Source: Bombilactobacillus folatiphilus
Lineage (GTDB): Bacteria; Bacillota; Bacilli; Lactobacillales; Lactobacillaceae
Direction of reading: 5' to 3'
Length of the DNA stretch: 64,000 bases
Assembly (NCBI RefSeq): GCF_023380265.1
Contig: NZ_CP093366.1
Location: 682,001 to 746,000 of the forward strand
The number at the start of each line of letters is the position of its first letter. Position 1 is the stretch's first letter. Positions 35,229 through 44,729 of this stretch are shown here, one piece after another. The notes below the pieces were generated by a model. That model made no database searches, had not been told where the DNA came from, and saw only the letters and a program-made list of their open reading frames with translations. The position numbers and the translations under genes were made by a program.

Positions 35229-37145
35229 TTATTTAACAACTTCTTTTTCAGGAGCTTGTTTCCATAAACCATAAATAATTCCGGCTATAACGGCACCGAT
35301 AATAACAGCTAAAATGAATAACCAAGGATGATTTGATAATGGTGAAACAAAAATTCCGCCGTGTGGTGCTGGAACGTTAACTTTCCAAAATTGGGTTAAT
35401 CCACCACCAATTGCAGCACCAATCACACTTGGAATAATTACGTGTAATGGATCGCCAGCCGCGAAAGGAATTGCACCTTCAGTAATAAAGGCAGCACCTA
35501 AAATATAGTTACTCATCGCTGCTTGATGTTCTTGTTCGGTAAACTTATTTTTCCAAATTGTAGCAGCTAAGGCAATCGCTAATGGAGGAATCATTCCACC
35601 GGCCATAACAGCGGCCATCAAAGCACCACTTTTGGTAGTGGTAAAACTGGCAATCGCAAAAGCATAAGCTGCTTTGTTGAAAGGACCACCCATGTCGAGG
35701 GACATCATACCGGCTAATAAAGCACCCAAAATCACAGCATTGCCTGTTCCCATATTAGTTAAGAAAGTTGAAATTGCCTTGTTAACAATTGCGAAGACAG
35801 GATCAATAGCAAAGTACATAATAGCGCCGACAATTAATAAACTGAAGACAGGATATAACAACATTGGCTTCATTCCTTCAAGAGACTTGGGAATGAACTT
35901 GAAAAACTTTTTCAGACCAACAACTACCCAACCAGCAATGAAACCACCTAAGAGTCCGCCGATAAAGCCAGCAGGACTATTTGAGGATACAACGCTAGCA
36001 CTTGCTTGTGAGGCCATAAAACCAGCTACAAAACCAGGCATTAATGCGGGTAAATCAGCCATTGAAACGGCGATATAAGCAGCTAAAACTGGAATTAAAA
36101 AGTTAAAGGCATAGTTCCCAATACCGTTAAAGAAAAGAAATGAAGTAGACTTAGGACCAGCTACATTTTCGATTAAGAAAGAGATAGCCATTAAAATTCC
36201 GCCACCAACAACAAATGGTAACATGTGTGAGATACCATTCATTAAATCGGCATAAATACGTGACCAAGTAGATTTACCTTCAACTGCGTCTTCACCAGCA
36301 GTATTATCATCGGGATTAGCATGATAAGTAGGTGCATTACCAGCCTCAATTTTATTAATTAACTCTTCAGGTTTATTAATACCATCAATTACTGGCCGAT
36401 TTAATAATTTTTTACCATCAAAACGTCCCATATCTACTTTTTTATCAGCAGTAATAATGACTCCGTCAGCTTTACTAATTTCGGCGGCAGTCAATTTATT
36501 TTTGACACCTTCGGAACCATTTGTTTCGACACGAACCTTGATGCCTAATTTTTCGCCAGCTTCTATTAATCCTGCTTCAGCCATGTAAGTGTGAGCAATA
36601 CCATTAGGACAAGCAGAAACAGCTACAATGAAACCTTGATCGTTTGTCTGTTCGGGTGCAGCTTGTTGTTGTTTTTCTTTTTCTTCTTTAGCTTGTTCGG
36701 CTTGATTAAACAAGTCTTGAACTTCTTGGGGTGTAGTTGCTTTCTTTAAATTAGACACTAGATCAGGATTAATTAATAATGAAGAAAGAGCCGCCAGCGC
36801 TTGTAAGTGCAAGGTATCAGCACCATCAGGGGCGGCAATCATGAAGAATAAATAAACTGGTTGTCCGTCTAAAGCATCATAGTCTACACCTTGTTGACTT
36901 TTAGCAAACATTACAGTTGCTTTTTTGACAGCTTTATCACGGGCATGGGGCATCGCAATACCATCGCCAATACCTGTACTGGTTTCAGCTTCACGCTTTA
37001 AGATATCTTGTTTAAACAATTCAGCGTCATCAATAACGCCCGTTTTAACATAATTGTCAATCATTTCATCAATGGCAGCTTCTTTCGTAGTTGCTTTCAA
37101 ATCCATAATCATGACGTCTTTACGCAATAATTCGTTGAGATCCAT
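35229..37145 (-). CDS. fruA: Fructose-specific PTS EIIABC permease
   Basis: Fused transporter of 638 residues that takes up fructose and phosphorylates it to fructose 1-phosphate. Domain order is EIIA with the phosphorylated His in AMPHARD (His67), a Glu/Gln-rich linker (about 150-165), EIIB with the phosphocysteine in SACPNGIAHTYMAE (Cys179), and a C-terminal EIIC of about 8-9 membrane helices. It is last in fruR-fruK-fruA. All catalytic residues are intact. GGAAGTG precedes the ATG. Confidence 0.95.
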   Translation of the reverse strand: MDLNELLRKDVMIMDLKATTKEAAIDEMIDNYVKTGVIDDAELFKQDILKREAETSTGIGDGIAMPHARDKAVKKATVMFAKSQQGVDYDALDGQPVYLFFMIAAPDGADTLHLQALAALSSLLINPDLVSNLKKATTPQEVQDLFNQAEQAKEEKEKQQQAAPEQTNDQGFIVAVSACPNGIAHTYMAEAGLIEAGEKLGIKVRVETNGSEGVKNKLTAAEISKADGVIITADKKVDMGRFDGKKLLNRPVIDGINKPEELINKIEAGNAPTYHANPDDNTAGEDAVEGKSTWSRIYADLMNGISHMLPFVVGGGILMAISFLIENVAGPKSTSFLFFNGIGNYAFNFLIPVLAAYIAVSMADLPALMPGFVAGFMASQASASVVSSNSPAGFIGGLLGGFIAGWVVVGLKKFFKFIPKSLEGMKPMLLYPVFSLLIVGAIMYFAIDPVFAIVNKAISTFLTNMGTGNAVILGALLAGMMSLDMGGPFNKAAYAFAIASFTTTKSGALMAAVMAGGMIPPLAIALAATIWKNKFTEQEHQAAMSNYILGAAFITEGAIPFAAGDPLHVIIPSVIGAAIGGGLTQFWKVNVPAPHGGIFVSPLSNHPWLFILAVIIGAVIAGIIYGLWKQAPEKEVVK

Positions 37146-37175
37146 CTTTACACTTCCTTAAATAAAATTAAGTTC

Positions 37176-38093
37176 CTACTGAATTTGAGTAACTGTGATC
37201 TGCTGATAGACTGTTTTAATTTTGTCTATCGTTGCTAAATCTTCACTAAAAGCAGTTGCCGAACCACAAGCGGCACCGACGTGGAAACTTGCCAAAGGAT
37301 CGTTGGTTTTCATGTAAGTTCCAACAAAACCTGCAATCATTGAATCTCCAGCACCCACAGAATTCTTAACAACATCCTTGGGGGCATTACACTTATAAGC
37401 CGCATCGTTAGTCACTAATAATGCGCCATCGCCAGCCATCGAAACTAACGCATGTTGAGCCCCCTTATTGAGTAAGCGACGAGCAGCGCTAATAATTTCG
37501 TCAAGACTTTGAAATTGTGTAGCAAACAAGTCAGCTAACTCATGGTGATTCGGTTTAATAACTAACGGGTGGAACGGCAAAGTGTCTAGTAATGCTTGCC
37601 CAGTTGTGTCAATTATGAATTCTGCACCGTGTTCGGTAACCTGCTGAGCAATATCTAGATAGAATTGTTGATCTAATCCAGGTGGCGTACTACCAGCCAT
37701 CACAACCACATCTTTAGGACCAATTTGGGCAATTTTTTGCATCAAATCGGCTTTTTCCAAATCGCTGATGGTTGGACCTTGACCGTTAATTTCTGTTTCC
37801 TCGTGATCGGTCTTGATTTTGACGTTAATACGAGTATCACCGTTCACTTTCGTAAAAGCAGTTTGAACTTGATTCTGTGACAATAATTGGTTAAACATTT
37901 CACCAGTTAAACCGCCAACAAAGCCTAAAGCGACAGAATCTGAATTCAATTCTTTTAAAATACGTGAAACGTTGATGCCTTTTCCACCAGGAAGTTTAAC
38001 ATCTGTTTGGACACGATTGACTTCGCCTAAAGTGACCGCCTGTAACTGCAAAACGTAATCAATTGAAGGATTCGCAGTAAGGGTATATATCAT
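37176..38093 (-). CDS. fruK: 1-phosphofructokinase
   Basis: PfkB-family sugar kinase of 305 residues converting fructose 1-phosphate to fructose 1,6-bisphosphate, which enters glycolysis below PfkA. GGKGINVSR (about 37-45) and the C-terminal NSVGAGDSMIAGF motif with the catalytic Asp are intact. Its ATG overlaps the fruR stop (ATGA), with GGAGGT inside the fruR end, so the pair is translationally coupled. Tagatose 6-phosphate kinase is the nearest alternative, excluded by the fru context. Confidence 0.94.
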   Translation of the reverse strand: MIYTLTANPSIDYVLQLQAVTLGEVNRVQTDVKLPGGKGINVSRILKELNSDSVALGFVGGLTGEMFNQLLSQNQVQTAFTKVNGDTRINVKIKTDHEETEINGQGPTISDLEKADLMQKIAQIGPKDVVVMAGSTPPGLDQQFYLDIAQQVTEHGAEFIIDTTGQALLDTLPFHPLVIKPNHHELADLFATQFQSLDEIISAARRLLNKGAQHALVSMAGDGALLVTNDAAYKCNAPKDVVKNSVGAGDSMIAGFVGTYMKTNDPLASFHVGAACGSATAFSEDLATIDKIKTVYQQITVTQIQ

Positions 38094-38848
38094 TTAGTGA
38101 CCTCCATTAAGATAGTATGTTTCATTAATCGTGCTTTTATATCAGCAGGCAATTCGTCAGAAATAATGGCAGCGTTTTGAATGCTTGCAAATTTACTAAA
38201 ACGTGTTTGCTGATACTTAGAGTGATCAGTAAGAATGTAAGCTTGTTCAGATTGTTCAATGGCAATGCGCTTGACCAATGATTCTTCAGGATCTGGTGTT
38301 GTGAATCCATGAGATTCATCAAAACCATTGGTTCCCAAAAATGCTTGATCTAAATGGCAATCCCTTAAGTAAGTCAAAACAGTCTGTCCAACCGCTGCTT
38401 TAGTAGAATTGCGCAATTGACCACCTAACATAATCGTGTTTATTTGATAATCAGCCAATAAAGCAGCATTATCAACACTATTTGTCAAGACAAGTAAGTC
38501 TTGATGATTAGCTAAAAACGGAATCATTGCTCGGGTGGTGGTCCCTGAATCTAAAAAAATCACTTCATGATCGTTAATCAAATTGACGGCTCTTTGCGCA
38601 ATTAATTTTTTAACTGACTGATGTAATTGTGCTCGAATTCCAACTTTAGATTCTTCCAGTAGAGAAGAGGTTACCAATTTAGCACCGCCATGAATTCGCA
38701 GCAATAATTTTTGCTTTTCTAAATCACATAGATCACGGCGGACTGTTGACTCTGATGCACCAGTTAAAGTGGTTAAATCATGAATGGTAACAATTTTTTT
38801 TTGATTCAATTGGTCCAAAATGACTTGCCTTCGTCGTTCTGTAATCAC
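38090..38848 (-). CDS. fruR: DeoR-family transcriptional repressor FruR
   Basis: Regulator of 252 residues: an N-terminal winged-helix DNA-binding domain (RRQVILDQLN..., with SESTVRRDL as recognition helix) and a DeoR sugar-phosphate-sensing domain with the IFLDSGTTT signature. In related bacteria FruR represses fruRKA until fructose 1-phosphate or a related sugar phosphate binds. GTG start with GGAGG ten bases upstream. It heads the operon, so it controls its own synthesis through the repeats at 38888. Confidence 0.93.
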   Translation of the reverse strand: MITERRRQVILDQLNQKKIVTIHDLTTLTGASESTVRRDLCDLEKQKLLLRIHGGAKLVTSSLLEESKVGIRAQLHQSVKKLIAQRAVNLINDHEVIFLDSGTTTRAMIPFLANHQDLLVLTNSVDNAALLADYQINTIMLGGQLRNSTKAAVGQTVLTYLRDCHLDQAFLGTNGFDESHGFTTPDPEESLVKRIAIEQSEQAYILTDHSKYQQTRFSKFASIQNAAIISDELPADIKARLMKHTILMEVTK

Positions 38849-38869
38849 TTACATATTACCTCCAAGAAT

Positions 38870-38897
38870 ATAATACTCTATTTTTAATCAAAATCAA
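38870..38897 (-). promoter_or_regulatory. fru operon promoter
   Basis: On the minus strand TTGATT and TATTAT are 16 bases apart, just before the fruR ribosome site. The -35 box lies in the first operator repeat. Confidence 0.6.
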
Positions 38898-38927
38898 TCA
38901 AAATCTTTCAAAAACTCTCAAAAAATA
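38888..38927. promoter_or_regulatory. Four tandem 10-bp repeats, likely FruR operator
   Basis: TCAAAA recurs at 38888, 38898, 38908 and 38918, exactly one helical turn apart, overlapping and extending upstream of the fru -35 box. Direct repeats of this kind with a TCA core are the usual target of DeoR-family repressors, so FruR is the obvious candidate. Confidence 0.65.
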
Positions 38928-39009
38928 CTAATGCGATTAACGAGGTTCAACACTTTTTTGAAGTGATTTATGGTAAAATTGAACTCTGATAAGAATTCTG
39001 GAGGTTTCC

Positions 39010-40299
39010 ATGTTTGTAGATAATGTAAAAATAACTGTTAAAGCTGGGGCTGGTGGCGATGGATCTGTTGCTTTTCGCCATGAAAAATATGTTGCCAAGG
39101 GTGGTCCTTATGGTGGTGACGGCGGTAATGGTGGTAGTGTCATTCTCAAAGTTGATTCGGGATTACGAACTTTAATGGATTTTCGTTATCAGCATAATTT
39201 TAAGGCTCATGCTGGTGGTAATGGGATGACTAAAGCCATGCATGGCGCCAATGCGCAAAACACCTATATCAGTGTGCCTCCAGGGACGATTGTGACAGAT
39301 TTGGCAACTAAGGAAGTATTAGGAGATTTGGTGGATAATGACCAAGAATTGATTGTGGCTCAAGGTGGTCATGGTGGTCGTGGTAATATTCATTTTGCTA
39401 CCTCCCGTAATACGGCTCCAGAAATTGCGGAAAATGGTACTCCAGGCGAACAGCGAGAAATTCAATTAGAACTGCAATTGTTAGCTGATGTTGGTTTGGT
39501 TGGCTTCCCATCAGTGGGTAAGTCAACATTGTTATCAGTGGCGACAAAAGCTCGTCCTAAGATCGCTGCTTATCAATTTACAACTTTAAAGCCTAATTTA
39601 GGCATGGTACGTTTAGCTGACGGTCAAGATTTTGTGTTGGCAGATTTGCCTGGTTTAATCGCCGGTGCTGCTCAAGGTGTTGGCTTAGGTTTTCAATTTT
39701 TACGGCATGTTGAGCGGACCAGAGTTTTATTGCATCTAATTGATATGGATCCTAATAACGGACGCGCTGCGGTAGCTGATTATCGTCAAATTAATGAGGA
39801 ATTACGTCAATATGATCCACGATTACTTGAACGACCACAATTAATTGTCGCCACCAAAATGGATTTGCCAGGTGCTAAAGAAGCCTTGAAAAATTTCAAG
39901 CAATCCTTAAGTTTATCTGATCAAGATGTTGTGGAAATTTCGAGTGTGACCCATGCGGGCGTAGACGATCTGTTACGAAAAACGGCACAGCTTTTGCTTG
40001 ATGCACCAATGCCGAAAAGTCAGGCTGAAGAGGTGGAGATTCCGGTACAAAAAGTTTATAAATACCAAGAGAACAATCAATCACAAATTGAAATTAAGCA
40101 ATTGGATGAGCATACGTTTGAAGTAGTTAATTCTGCAGTCGGTTCATTGCTGCAACGTAGTAATTTGAATTATCAAGATGGTGTCATGCGTTTTGCACGT
40201 AAGATCAAGCGCATGGGAGTTGATCAAGCCTTAGCAGAGGCTGGAGCGCAAGTTGGCGATACGGTCGTTATTGACGACTTTGAGTTTGAATTTATGTAA
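39010..40299 (+). CDS. obgE: GTPase Obg (ObgE/CgtA)
   Basis: Essential ribosome-assembly and stress GTPase of 429 residues. The glycine-rich Obg fold occupies about 1-158, the G domain begins at GFPSVGKS (165-172) with the DLPGLI G3 and the TKMD G4, and a C-terminal OCT domain follows. GGAGG precedes the ATG. The gene is divergent from the fru operon across about 160 bases. No anomaly was noticed. Confidence 0.97.
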   Translation: MFVDNVKITVKAGAGGDGSVAFRHEKYVAKGGPYGGDGGNGGSVILKVDSGLRTLMDFRYQHNFKAHAGGNGMTKAMHGANAQNTYISVPPGTIVTDLATKEVLGDLVDNDQELIVAQGGHGGRGNIHFATSRNTAPEIAENGTPGEQREIQLELQLLADVGLVGFPSVGKSTLLSVATKARPKIAAYQFTTLKPNLGMVRLADGQDFVLADLPGLIAGAAQGVGLGFQFLRHVERTRVLLHLIDMDPNNGRAAVADYRQINEELRQYDPRLLERPQLIVATKMDLPGAKEALKNFKQSLSLSDQDVVEISSVTHAGVDDLLRKTAQLLLDAPMPKSQAEEVEIPVQKVYKYQENNQSQIEIKQLDEHTFEVVNSAVGSLLQRSNLNYQDGVMRFARKIKRMGVDQALAEAGAQVGDTVVIDDFEFEFM

Positions 40300-40305
40300 T
40301 AACTG

Positions 40306-42213
40306 TTGGAGTTGTGGAAGGTATTGGAACAAGTTAAACAAAAAAGCCGTTATATTACTGGTTTTGACGGTTTGCGGACACTAGGTGTTATTGGTGTTAT
40401 TTTGTACCATTTAAACCCAGCTATTTTTGCGGGTGGTTATTTAGGGGTTCCTATTTTTTTAGTGTTATCGGGCTATTTGATAACTGATCAGATTTTAAGA
40501 TCATTGCGAATTGACGGTCATTTTTCGTTAAAACAGTATTACGGCAAGAGAATTCGCCGACTGTATCCGGGTCTTTTGTTGATGCTATTTAGTGCGAGTG
40601 CTTATATTACTTTGTTTCAACAAAATCTATTAAAAAATTTACGGTCTATTTTTGTAACTAATGTATTAAATGTTTATAATTTTTGGCAAATTTTGCATGG
40701 ACAATCTTATTTTGATCGTTTTGCCAATAATGAATCGCCGTTTACTCATTTGTGGACTTTGTCATTGCAGGGCCAGTTTTATTTTTTGTGGCCATTGCTG
40801 CTAATTTTGTTGTTGAGATGGTTTTCGACCAAAAAATTCTTTACCATTACATTTTTAGTGACTTGTTTTTCGGCAGTTTTAATGGCGTTATTGTATAATC
40901 CGCACCTGGATCCTAGTCGCGTTTACTATGGTACAGACACACGGATGTTTTCATTGCTATTAGGTTGTTTGTTAGCAATGATGTGGCCGAGTAATAATTT
41001 ACGGACGACAGTAAGACGTTTTGATCGAAATTTGTTGAATATTGTTGGCACTGTTGCATTTGTTGGAATGCTGTTTCTAATTTTTAAAATGAAGGCTACA
41101 GATGCATTCACTTATCGGGGCGGAATTTTTCTTTTTTCAGTTTTGACCACGTTATTAGTGGCTGTCATTGCACACCCAGCGGCAATGTGGAATCGTCTTT
41201 TAACTAACCCACTTTTTGCAAAGATTGGTAAAATTAGTTATGGTCTTTATTTATATCAATTTCCTGTGATGATTTTTTTTGAATCAAAATTCAAAAATGT
41301 TGCGGATCATCCATTGTTATATCCGATAGTTGAAATTGTGTTAATTTTTGGAGTTAGTTGGATGTCCTACTACTTTGTTGAAAGTCCGCTAGGCAAGGGT
41401 GATTGGCGCCAATTATTGAAACAATGGGCAAGACCGAGTCATTTATTAATTGAAATTGTGTTGTTGGTGATTGTATTTTTAGGAAGTGTGGGCTTGATCC
41501 GGGATAATGGTCAGGCTGTCAATGCTGACCATAGTCCGCTAGCGCAAAAAATTGCCCAAAATAAGAGTCAAAATGTTAGTCATAATCAGCAAGCTTTAAA
41601 AGTAATTAAAAAGAATCAACAGGTTCATAACCATCGTCAAGTTAAGAAATGGCAGAAATTAGCGCAAAAACATCCAGTTAATCAGCGTTATCAAAAGTTA
41701 GGAATATCACAATTTGATTTACAACGTGCACAGGATCTACCTGCTTTAGCGGTTGGCGATTCGGTGATGGTAGATGGCTCTGATGGATTACGAGCTATTT
41801 TTCCAAAAATGGTGATTAATGCTGATGTCAGTCGGGGAATTGAAGCAGCAATTACTACTTTAAGCAATTATAAAGATCAGAATGCTTTGCCTCAGACAAT
41901 CATTATGGGTATTGGAACAAATGGAGCAATTAGTGAAAAACAGGTTGTCCAAGTTTTGAATTTGGCAGGAGCAAAAAGGCAGGTTTTTTGGATTAATGTT
42001 CACGTGCCAACGCGTTCATGGGAAAAATCAGTGAATGACCTGCTACAATCTGAGTCTCAAAAGTATCATAATTTGCATGTGATCGATTGGTATGAGTATA
42101 GTCAAGCTCATCCAAAGTGGTTTTATGATGATCAAGTGCATACTAATGATCAAGGTTCCAAGTATTACAGTACTTTGATTGCTAAAAGCATTTTAAAACA
42201 GACAAAATATTAA
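40306..42213 (+). CDS. OatA-like acyltransferase with SGNH domain
   Basis: Membrane protein of 635 residues: an N-terminal acyltransferase-3 domain of about ten or eleven helices (with the FDGLR.LGVIGVILYHL signature), a Lys/Gln-rich helical linker (about 405-470) and an extracellular SGNH esterase-like domain with GDSV near 484 and the catalytic Asp-His pair in DDQVHTND near 608. This matches peptidoglycan O-acetyltransferases (OatA, or the GlcNAc-specific OatB), which confer lysozyme resistance. TTG starts at 40306, 40312 and 40324 are all possible. Confidence 0.88.
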   Translation: MELWKVLEQVKQKSRYITGFDGLRTLGVIGVILYHLNPAIFAGGYLGVPIFLVLSGYLITDQILRSLRIDGHFSLKQYYGKRIRRLYPGLLLMLFSASAYITLFQQNLLKNLRSIFVTNVLNVYNFWQILHGQSYFDRFANNESPFTHLWTLSLQGQFYFLWPLLLILLLRWFSTKKFFTITFLVTCFSAVLMALLYNPHLDPSRVYYGTDTRMFSLLLGCLLAMMWPSNNLRTTVRRFDRNLLNIVGTVAFVGMLFLIFKMKATDAFTYRGGIFLFSVLTTLLVAVIAHPAAMWNRLLTNPLFAKIGKISYGLYLYQFPVMIFFESKFKNVADHPLLYPIVEIVLIFGVSWMSYYFVESPLGKGDWRQLLKQWARPSHLLIEIVLLVIVFLGSVGLIRDNGQAVNADHSPLAQKIAQNKSQNVSHNQQALKVIKKNQQVHNHRQVKKWQKLAQKHPVNQRYQKLGISQFDLQRAQDLPALAVGDSVMVDGSDGLRAIFPKMVINADVSRGIEAAITTLSNYKDQNALPQTIIMGIGTNGAISEKQVVQVLNLAGAKRQVFWINVHVPTRSWEKSVNDLLQSESQKYHNLHVIDWYEYSQAHPKWFYDDQVHTNDQGSKYYSTLIAKSILKQTKY

Positions 42214-42228
42214 TGATGGAAGATAATT

Positions 42229-43176
42229 ATGGAGTTAGAATTTTTAGGAACTGGAGCAGGTGTACCGTCTAAGGGGCGTAATCTATCAAGTTTAGCTTTA
42301 AAATTATTGAATGAGCGTAATGAAATTTGGTTATTCGACGTAGGCGAGGGCACTCAGCAGCAGATTTTGTCAACCAATATCCGTCCACGTAAGATTACGA
42401 AGATTTTTATTACGCATTTGCACGGGGATCATCTTTTTGGGTTGCCAGGATTGTTGTCTTCGCGCTCCTTTCAAGGCGGTGATACGCCCTTAGATTTGTA
42501 CGGACCGCCGGGAATTAAGCAATATGTTCAAACAAGTATTGCACTATCGGATAGTCATTTAGGGTATCAAATTCGTTATCATGAGTTAAAAGATGGCGGA
42601 ATTGTTTTTGAAGATAAGACTTTTAAAATCAGTTGTCAACAAGTAGATCACCGGATATTGTGTTATGGTTATCGTATTGAGGAAAAACCTCATCCGGGGG
42701 AATTATTGATGGATCTTTTAGCGGATTATCATTTGCCTAATGGGCCTATTTTGGGTCAATTAAAACGTGGTGAGCAGGTCAAATTGGCTGATGGTAGGGT
42801 CTTAAATGGCTTTGATTTTTTAGGCCCCAGCCAATCGGGACGAATTGTGACGATTATTGGTGATACGCGTTATACAGATGCTAGTGTACAACTGGCTCGA
42901 AATGCCGATGTTTTAGTGCACGAGAGTACTTTGGCTGGTAGTGAAAAAAAGATGGCACATCGACACTATCATTCGACAAGTGCGCAAGCAGCGCAAATTG
43001 CGAAGAAAGCACATGTTCAAAAATTATTGTTGAATCATATTTCGGCGCGATATGTGGGGCATAAATTTTATGAGTTATTAAACGATGCACGTAAGATTTT
43101 TCCTAATACTTACGTTGTTAAAGATTTTGATCAATTTGAAATCAAGTTAAATCAACAAGGAGATGACTCTCAATGA
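42229..43176 (+). CDS. rnz: Ribonuclease Z
   Basis: Zinc-dependent tRNA 3'-processing endonuclease of 315 residues, needed for tRNA precursors that lack an encoded CCA end. This fits the presence of cca at 61481. The metal motif HLHGDH is at 63-68, and the GDT and HESTLAG segments plus the C-terminal LNHISARY motif are present. ATG with AAGATAATT upstream. Its end overlaps the following SDR gene by ATGA. Confidence 0.95.
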   Translation: MELEFLGTGAGVPSKGRNLSSLALKLLNERNEIWLFDVGEGTQQQILSTNIRPRKITKIFITHLHGDHLFGLPGLLSSRSFQGGDTPLDLYGPPGIKQYVQTSIALSDSHLGYQIRYHELKDGGIVFEDKTFKISCQQVDHRILCYGYRIEEKPHPGELLMDLLADYHLPNGPILGQLKRGEQVKLADGRVLNGFDFLGPSQSGRIVTIIGDTRYTDASVQLARNADVLVHESTLAGSEKKMAHRHYHSTSAQAAQIAKKAHVQKLLLNHISARYVGHKFYELLNDARKIFPNTYVVKDFDQFEIKLNQQGDDSQ

Positions 43177-43979
43177 ATCTTGCCCCATTAAAACATTTAC
43201 AAAGTCAAACTATTATTATTACAGGGGCCTCATCAGGGATTGGACGACAGTTGGCATTCAAATTGGCTAATCAAAATGCAAACTTGATTCTGATTGCTAG
43301 AAATCAAACCAAATTAGTTGAATTGACTCAACAGTGTCAGGTGTTATCTGATGGTACGGTGGATTATTATAGTTTAGATATCAGCGTTGCGAAACATGTT
43401 AAAACAACTTTTGAGGATATCCAAAATAAGCATAAGCGTATTGAAATTTTGATCAATGCTGCGGGGTTTGGAGATTTTACGCAATTTAACCAAACGGATT
43501 ACGCTTTATGGCATAAGATGTTTAAGGTTAATGTTCTTGGCACAATGCTATTGACACGATATGCGGCACAAATGATGATGGAGCAAAAATTGGGGCAAAT
43601 TATTAACCTAGGCTCCATGGGTGGTAAAATTGCGACACCTAAATCGGCCGTTTATTCTGCGACTAAAGCAGCCGTGATCGCATTTTCTGATGCACTACGT
43701 CTAGAATTACGTCCATTTAATGTTCAGGTTACGACGATTAACCCCGGGCCTGTGGAAACTGAATTTTTTCAAACAGCTGATCATACAGGACAGTATTTGA
43801 AGTCGATTGGTGGATTGAAGTTACAGCCGCAACAACTTGCTGAAGATATCATTCACTGTATCGGTCGACCGGTTCGTGAGTTGAATCGTCCTCAGATTAT
43901 GCAGCTAGCTTATGTGGGTTATCAGTTGTTTCCGTATGTAGGTGATTGGTTAACAGCACGATTTGGTAATCAAAAATGA
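43173..43979 (+). CDS. Short-chain dehydrogenase/reductase (YqjQ-like)
   Basis: Classical SDR of 268 residues. TGASSGIG cofactor motif at 17-24, catalytic Ser near 148, and Tyr161/Lys165 in YSATK. Cofactor (probably NADPH) and substrate are unknown. The coupling to rnz through an ATGA overlap is also seen in Bacillus, where yqjQ lies by the rnz gene yqjK, so a conserved operon is likely. Ribosome site AAGGAGATG lies inside the rnz end. Confidence 0.88.
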   Translation: MNLAPLKHLQSQTIIITGASSGIGRQLAFKLANQNANLILIARNQTKLVELTQQCQVLSDGTVDYYSLDISVAKHVKTTFEDIQNKHKRIEILINAAGFGDFTQFNQTDYALWHKMFKVNVLGTMLLTRYAAQMMMEQKLGQIINLGSMGGKIATPKSAVYSATKAAVIAFSDALRLELRPFNVQVTTINPGPVETEFFQTADHTGQYLKSIGGLKLQPQQLAEDIIHCIGRPVRELNRPQIMQLAYVGYQLFPYVGDWLTARFGNQK

Positions 43980-44113
43980 CATATTTCTGGTAGAAAAAAG
44001 TAAAATGGCTTGCTCTTCATGTGAATTGATAGTAACATATTAAAGTAAATACGGTTGTTATCTATGTATTCATATATTTGAAAAGCAATTTAGAAAGAGG
44101 AGAGTTATTAAAA

Positions 44114-44296
44114 ATGGCAGTTCCAGCAAGAAAAACTTCCAAACAAAAAAAGCGTCAACGTCGAGGACATATTAAATTAAGTCAACCCAATATTCAGTTT
44201 GATGCAACGACAGGTGAGTATCGGATGAATCATCATGTTTCCCCTAAGGGCTATTACAAGGGTAAACAAGTTGTGACCGCAGATCAAAAAGATTAA
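44114..44296 (+). CDS. rpmF: 50S ribosomal protein L32, cysteine-free form
   Basis: Ribosomal protein of 60 residues, starting [14 protein letters not shown] and including the conserved GYYKG segment. The zinc-ribbon cysteines of many L32 proteins are absent: no Cys occurs in the protein, so this is the zinc-independent form. The frame is open 12 codons upstream, but the ATG at 44114 with GAGGAG before it is the normal start. Monocistronic, with a good terminator. Confidence 0.95.
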   Translation: MAVPARKTSKQKKRQRRGHIKLSQPNIQFDATTGEYRMNHHVSPKGYYKGKQVVTADQKD

Positions 44297-44305
44297 TAAT
44301 TTTAT

Positions 44306-44345
44306 TTAAGACAGATTAACTTGGTTAGTCTGTCTTAAATTTTTT
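44306..44345 (+). terminator. Intrinsic terminator of rpmF
   Basis: A 15-bp stem with one G-U pair (44306-44320 with 44324-44338) and a T-run. Confidence 0.85.
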
Positions 44346-44423
44346 AGTTGTTTTCCAGTTTGTGGGAAAGTAGTATATACGATATTATTGCATGGTATCA
44401 GCTTAATTTTGTCTAGTTGTATA

Positions 44424-44465
44424 AAAAAAGAGTAACTTTTTGAATTGAAAGTTACTCTTTTTTTG
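44424..44465. terminator. Terminator of the DUF2929 gene
   Basis: AGAGTAACTTT and AAAGTTACTCT form a stem flanked by A-run and T-run. The right arm contains the last codons of the minus-strand gene. Confidence 0.82.
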
Positions 44466-44634
44466 AATCACTGGATTCTAAGCAAGCTGCTAAGATCCAG
44501 AAGACAATTGTGAAAATGACAGAAACTATCAAGGCAGTTTGAGGTTTATATGAACTGCTAGTTAAAGCAGAGCCAATATAACCCAACACTTGTCCATACA
44601 CTAAAATCCAAAAAAGACTAGTTAGATATTTCAT
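44452..44634 (-). CDS. DUF2929 family small membrane protein
   Basis: Protein of 60 residues with two membrane helices (about 3-24 and 33-52) and a short charged tail, SSDSKKE. It matches the DUF2929/YjzD-type proteins in length and in the YGQVLGYIGSAL segment. Start chosen at the ATG at 44634 (MKYLTSLFW), with GTGAG nine bases upstream; the frame is open 16 codons further. Function unknown. Confidence 0.78.
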   Translation of the reverse strand: MKYLTSLFWILVYGQVLGYIGSALTSSSYKPQTALIVSVIFTIVFWILAACLESSDSKKE

Positions 44635-44729
44635 TATTTGCATCTCACTTTCATATACGGATTTTAACATAAAATTAGGCAAACAGTTGAAAAATTAGTA
44701 AAATAATTGGTGTTAGGAGGTTATAATGA

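Noticed and set aside
35674..36078. 134-codon open frame on the plus strand opposite fruA
   Set aside because: Shadow of the EIIC membrane domain; no ribosome site or family similarity, and the fruA frame is intact.
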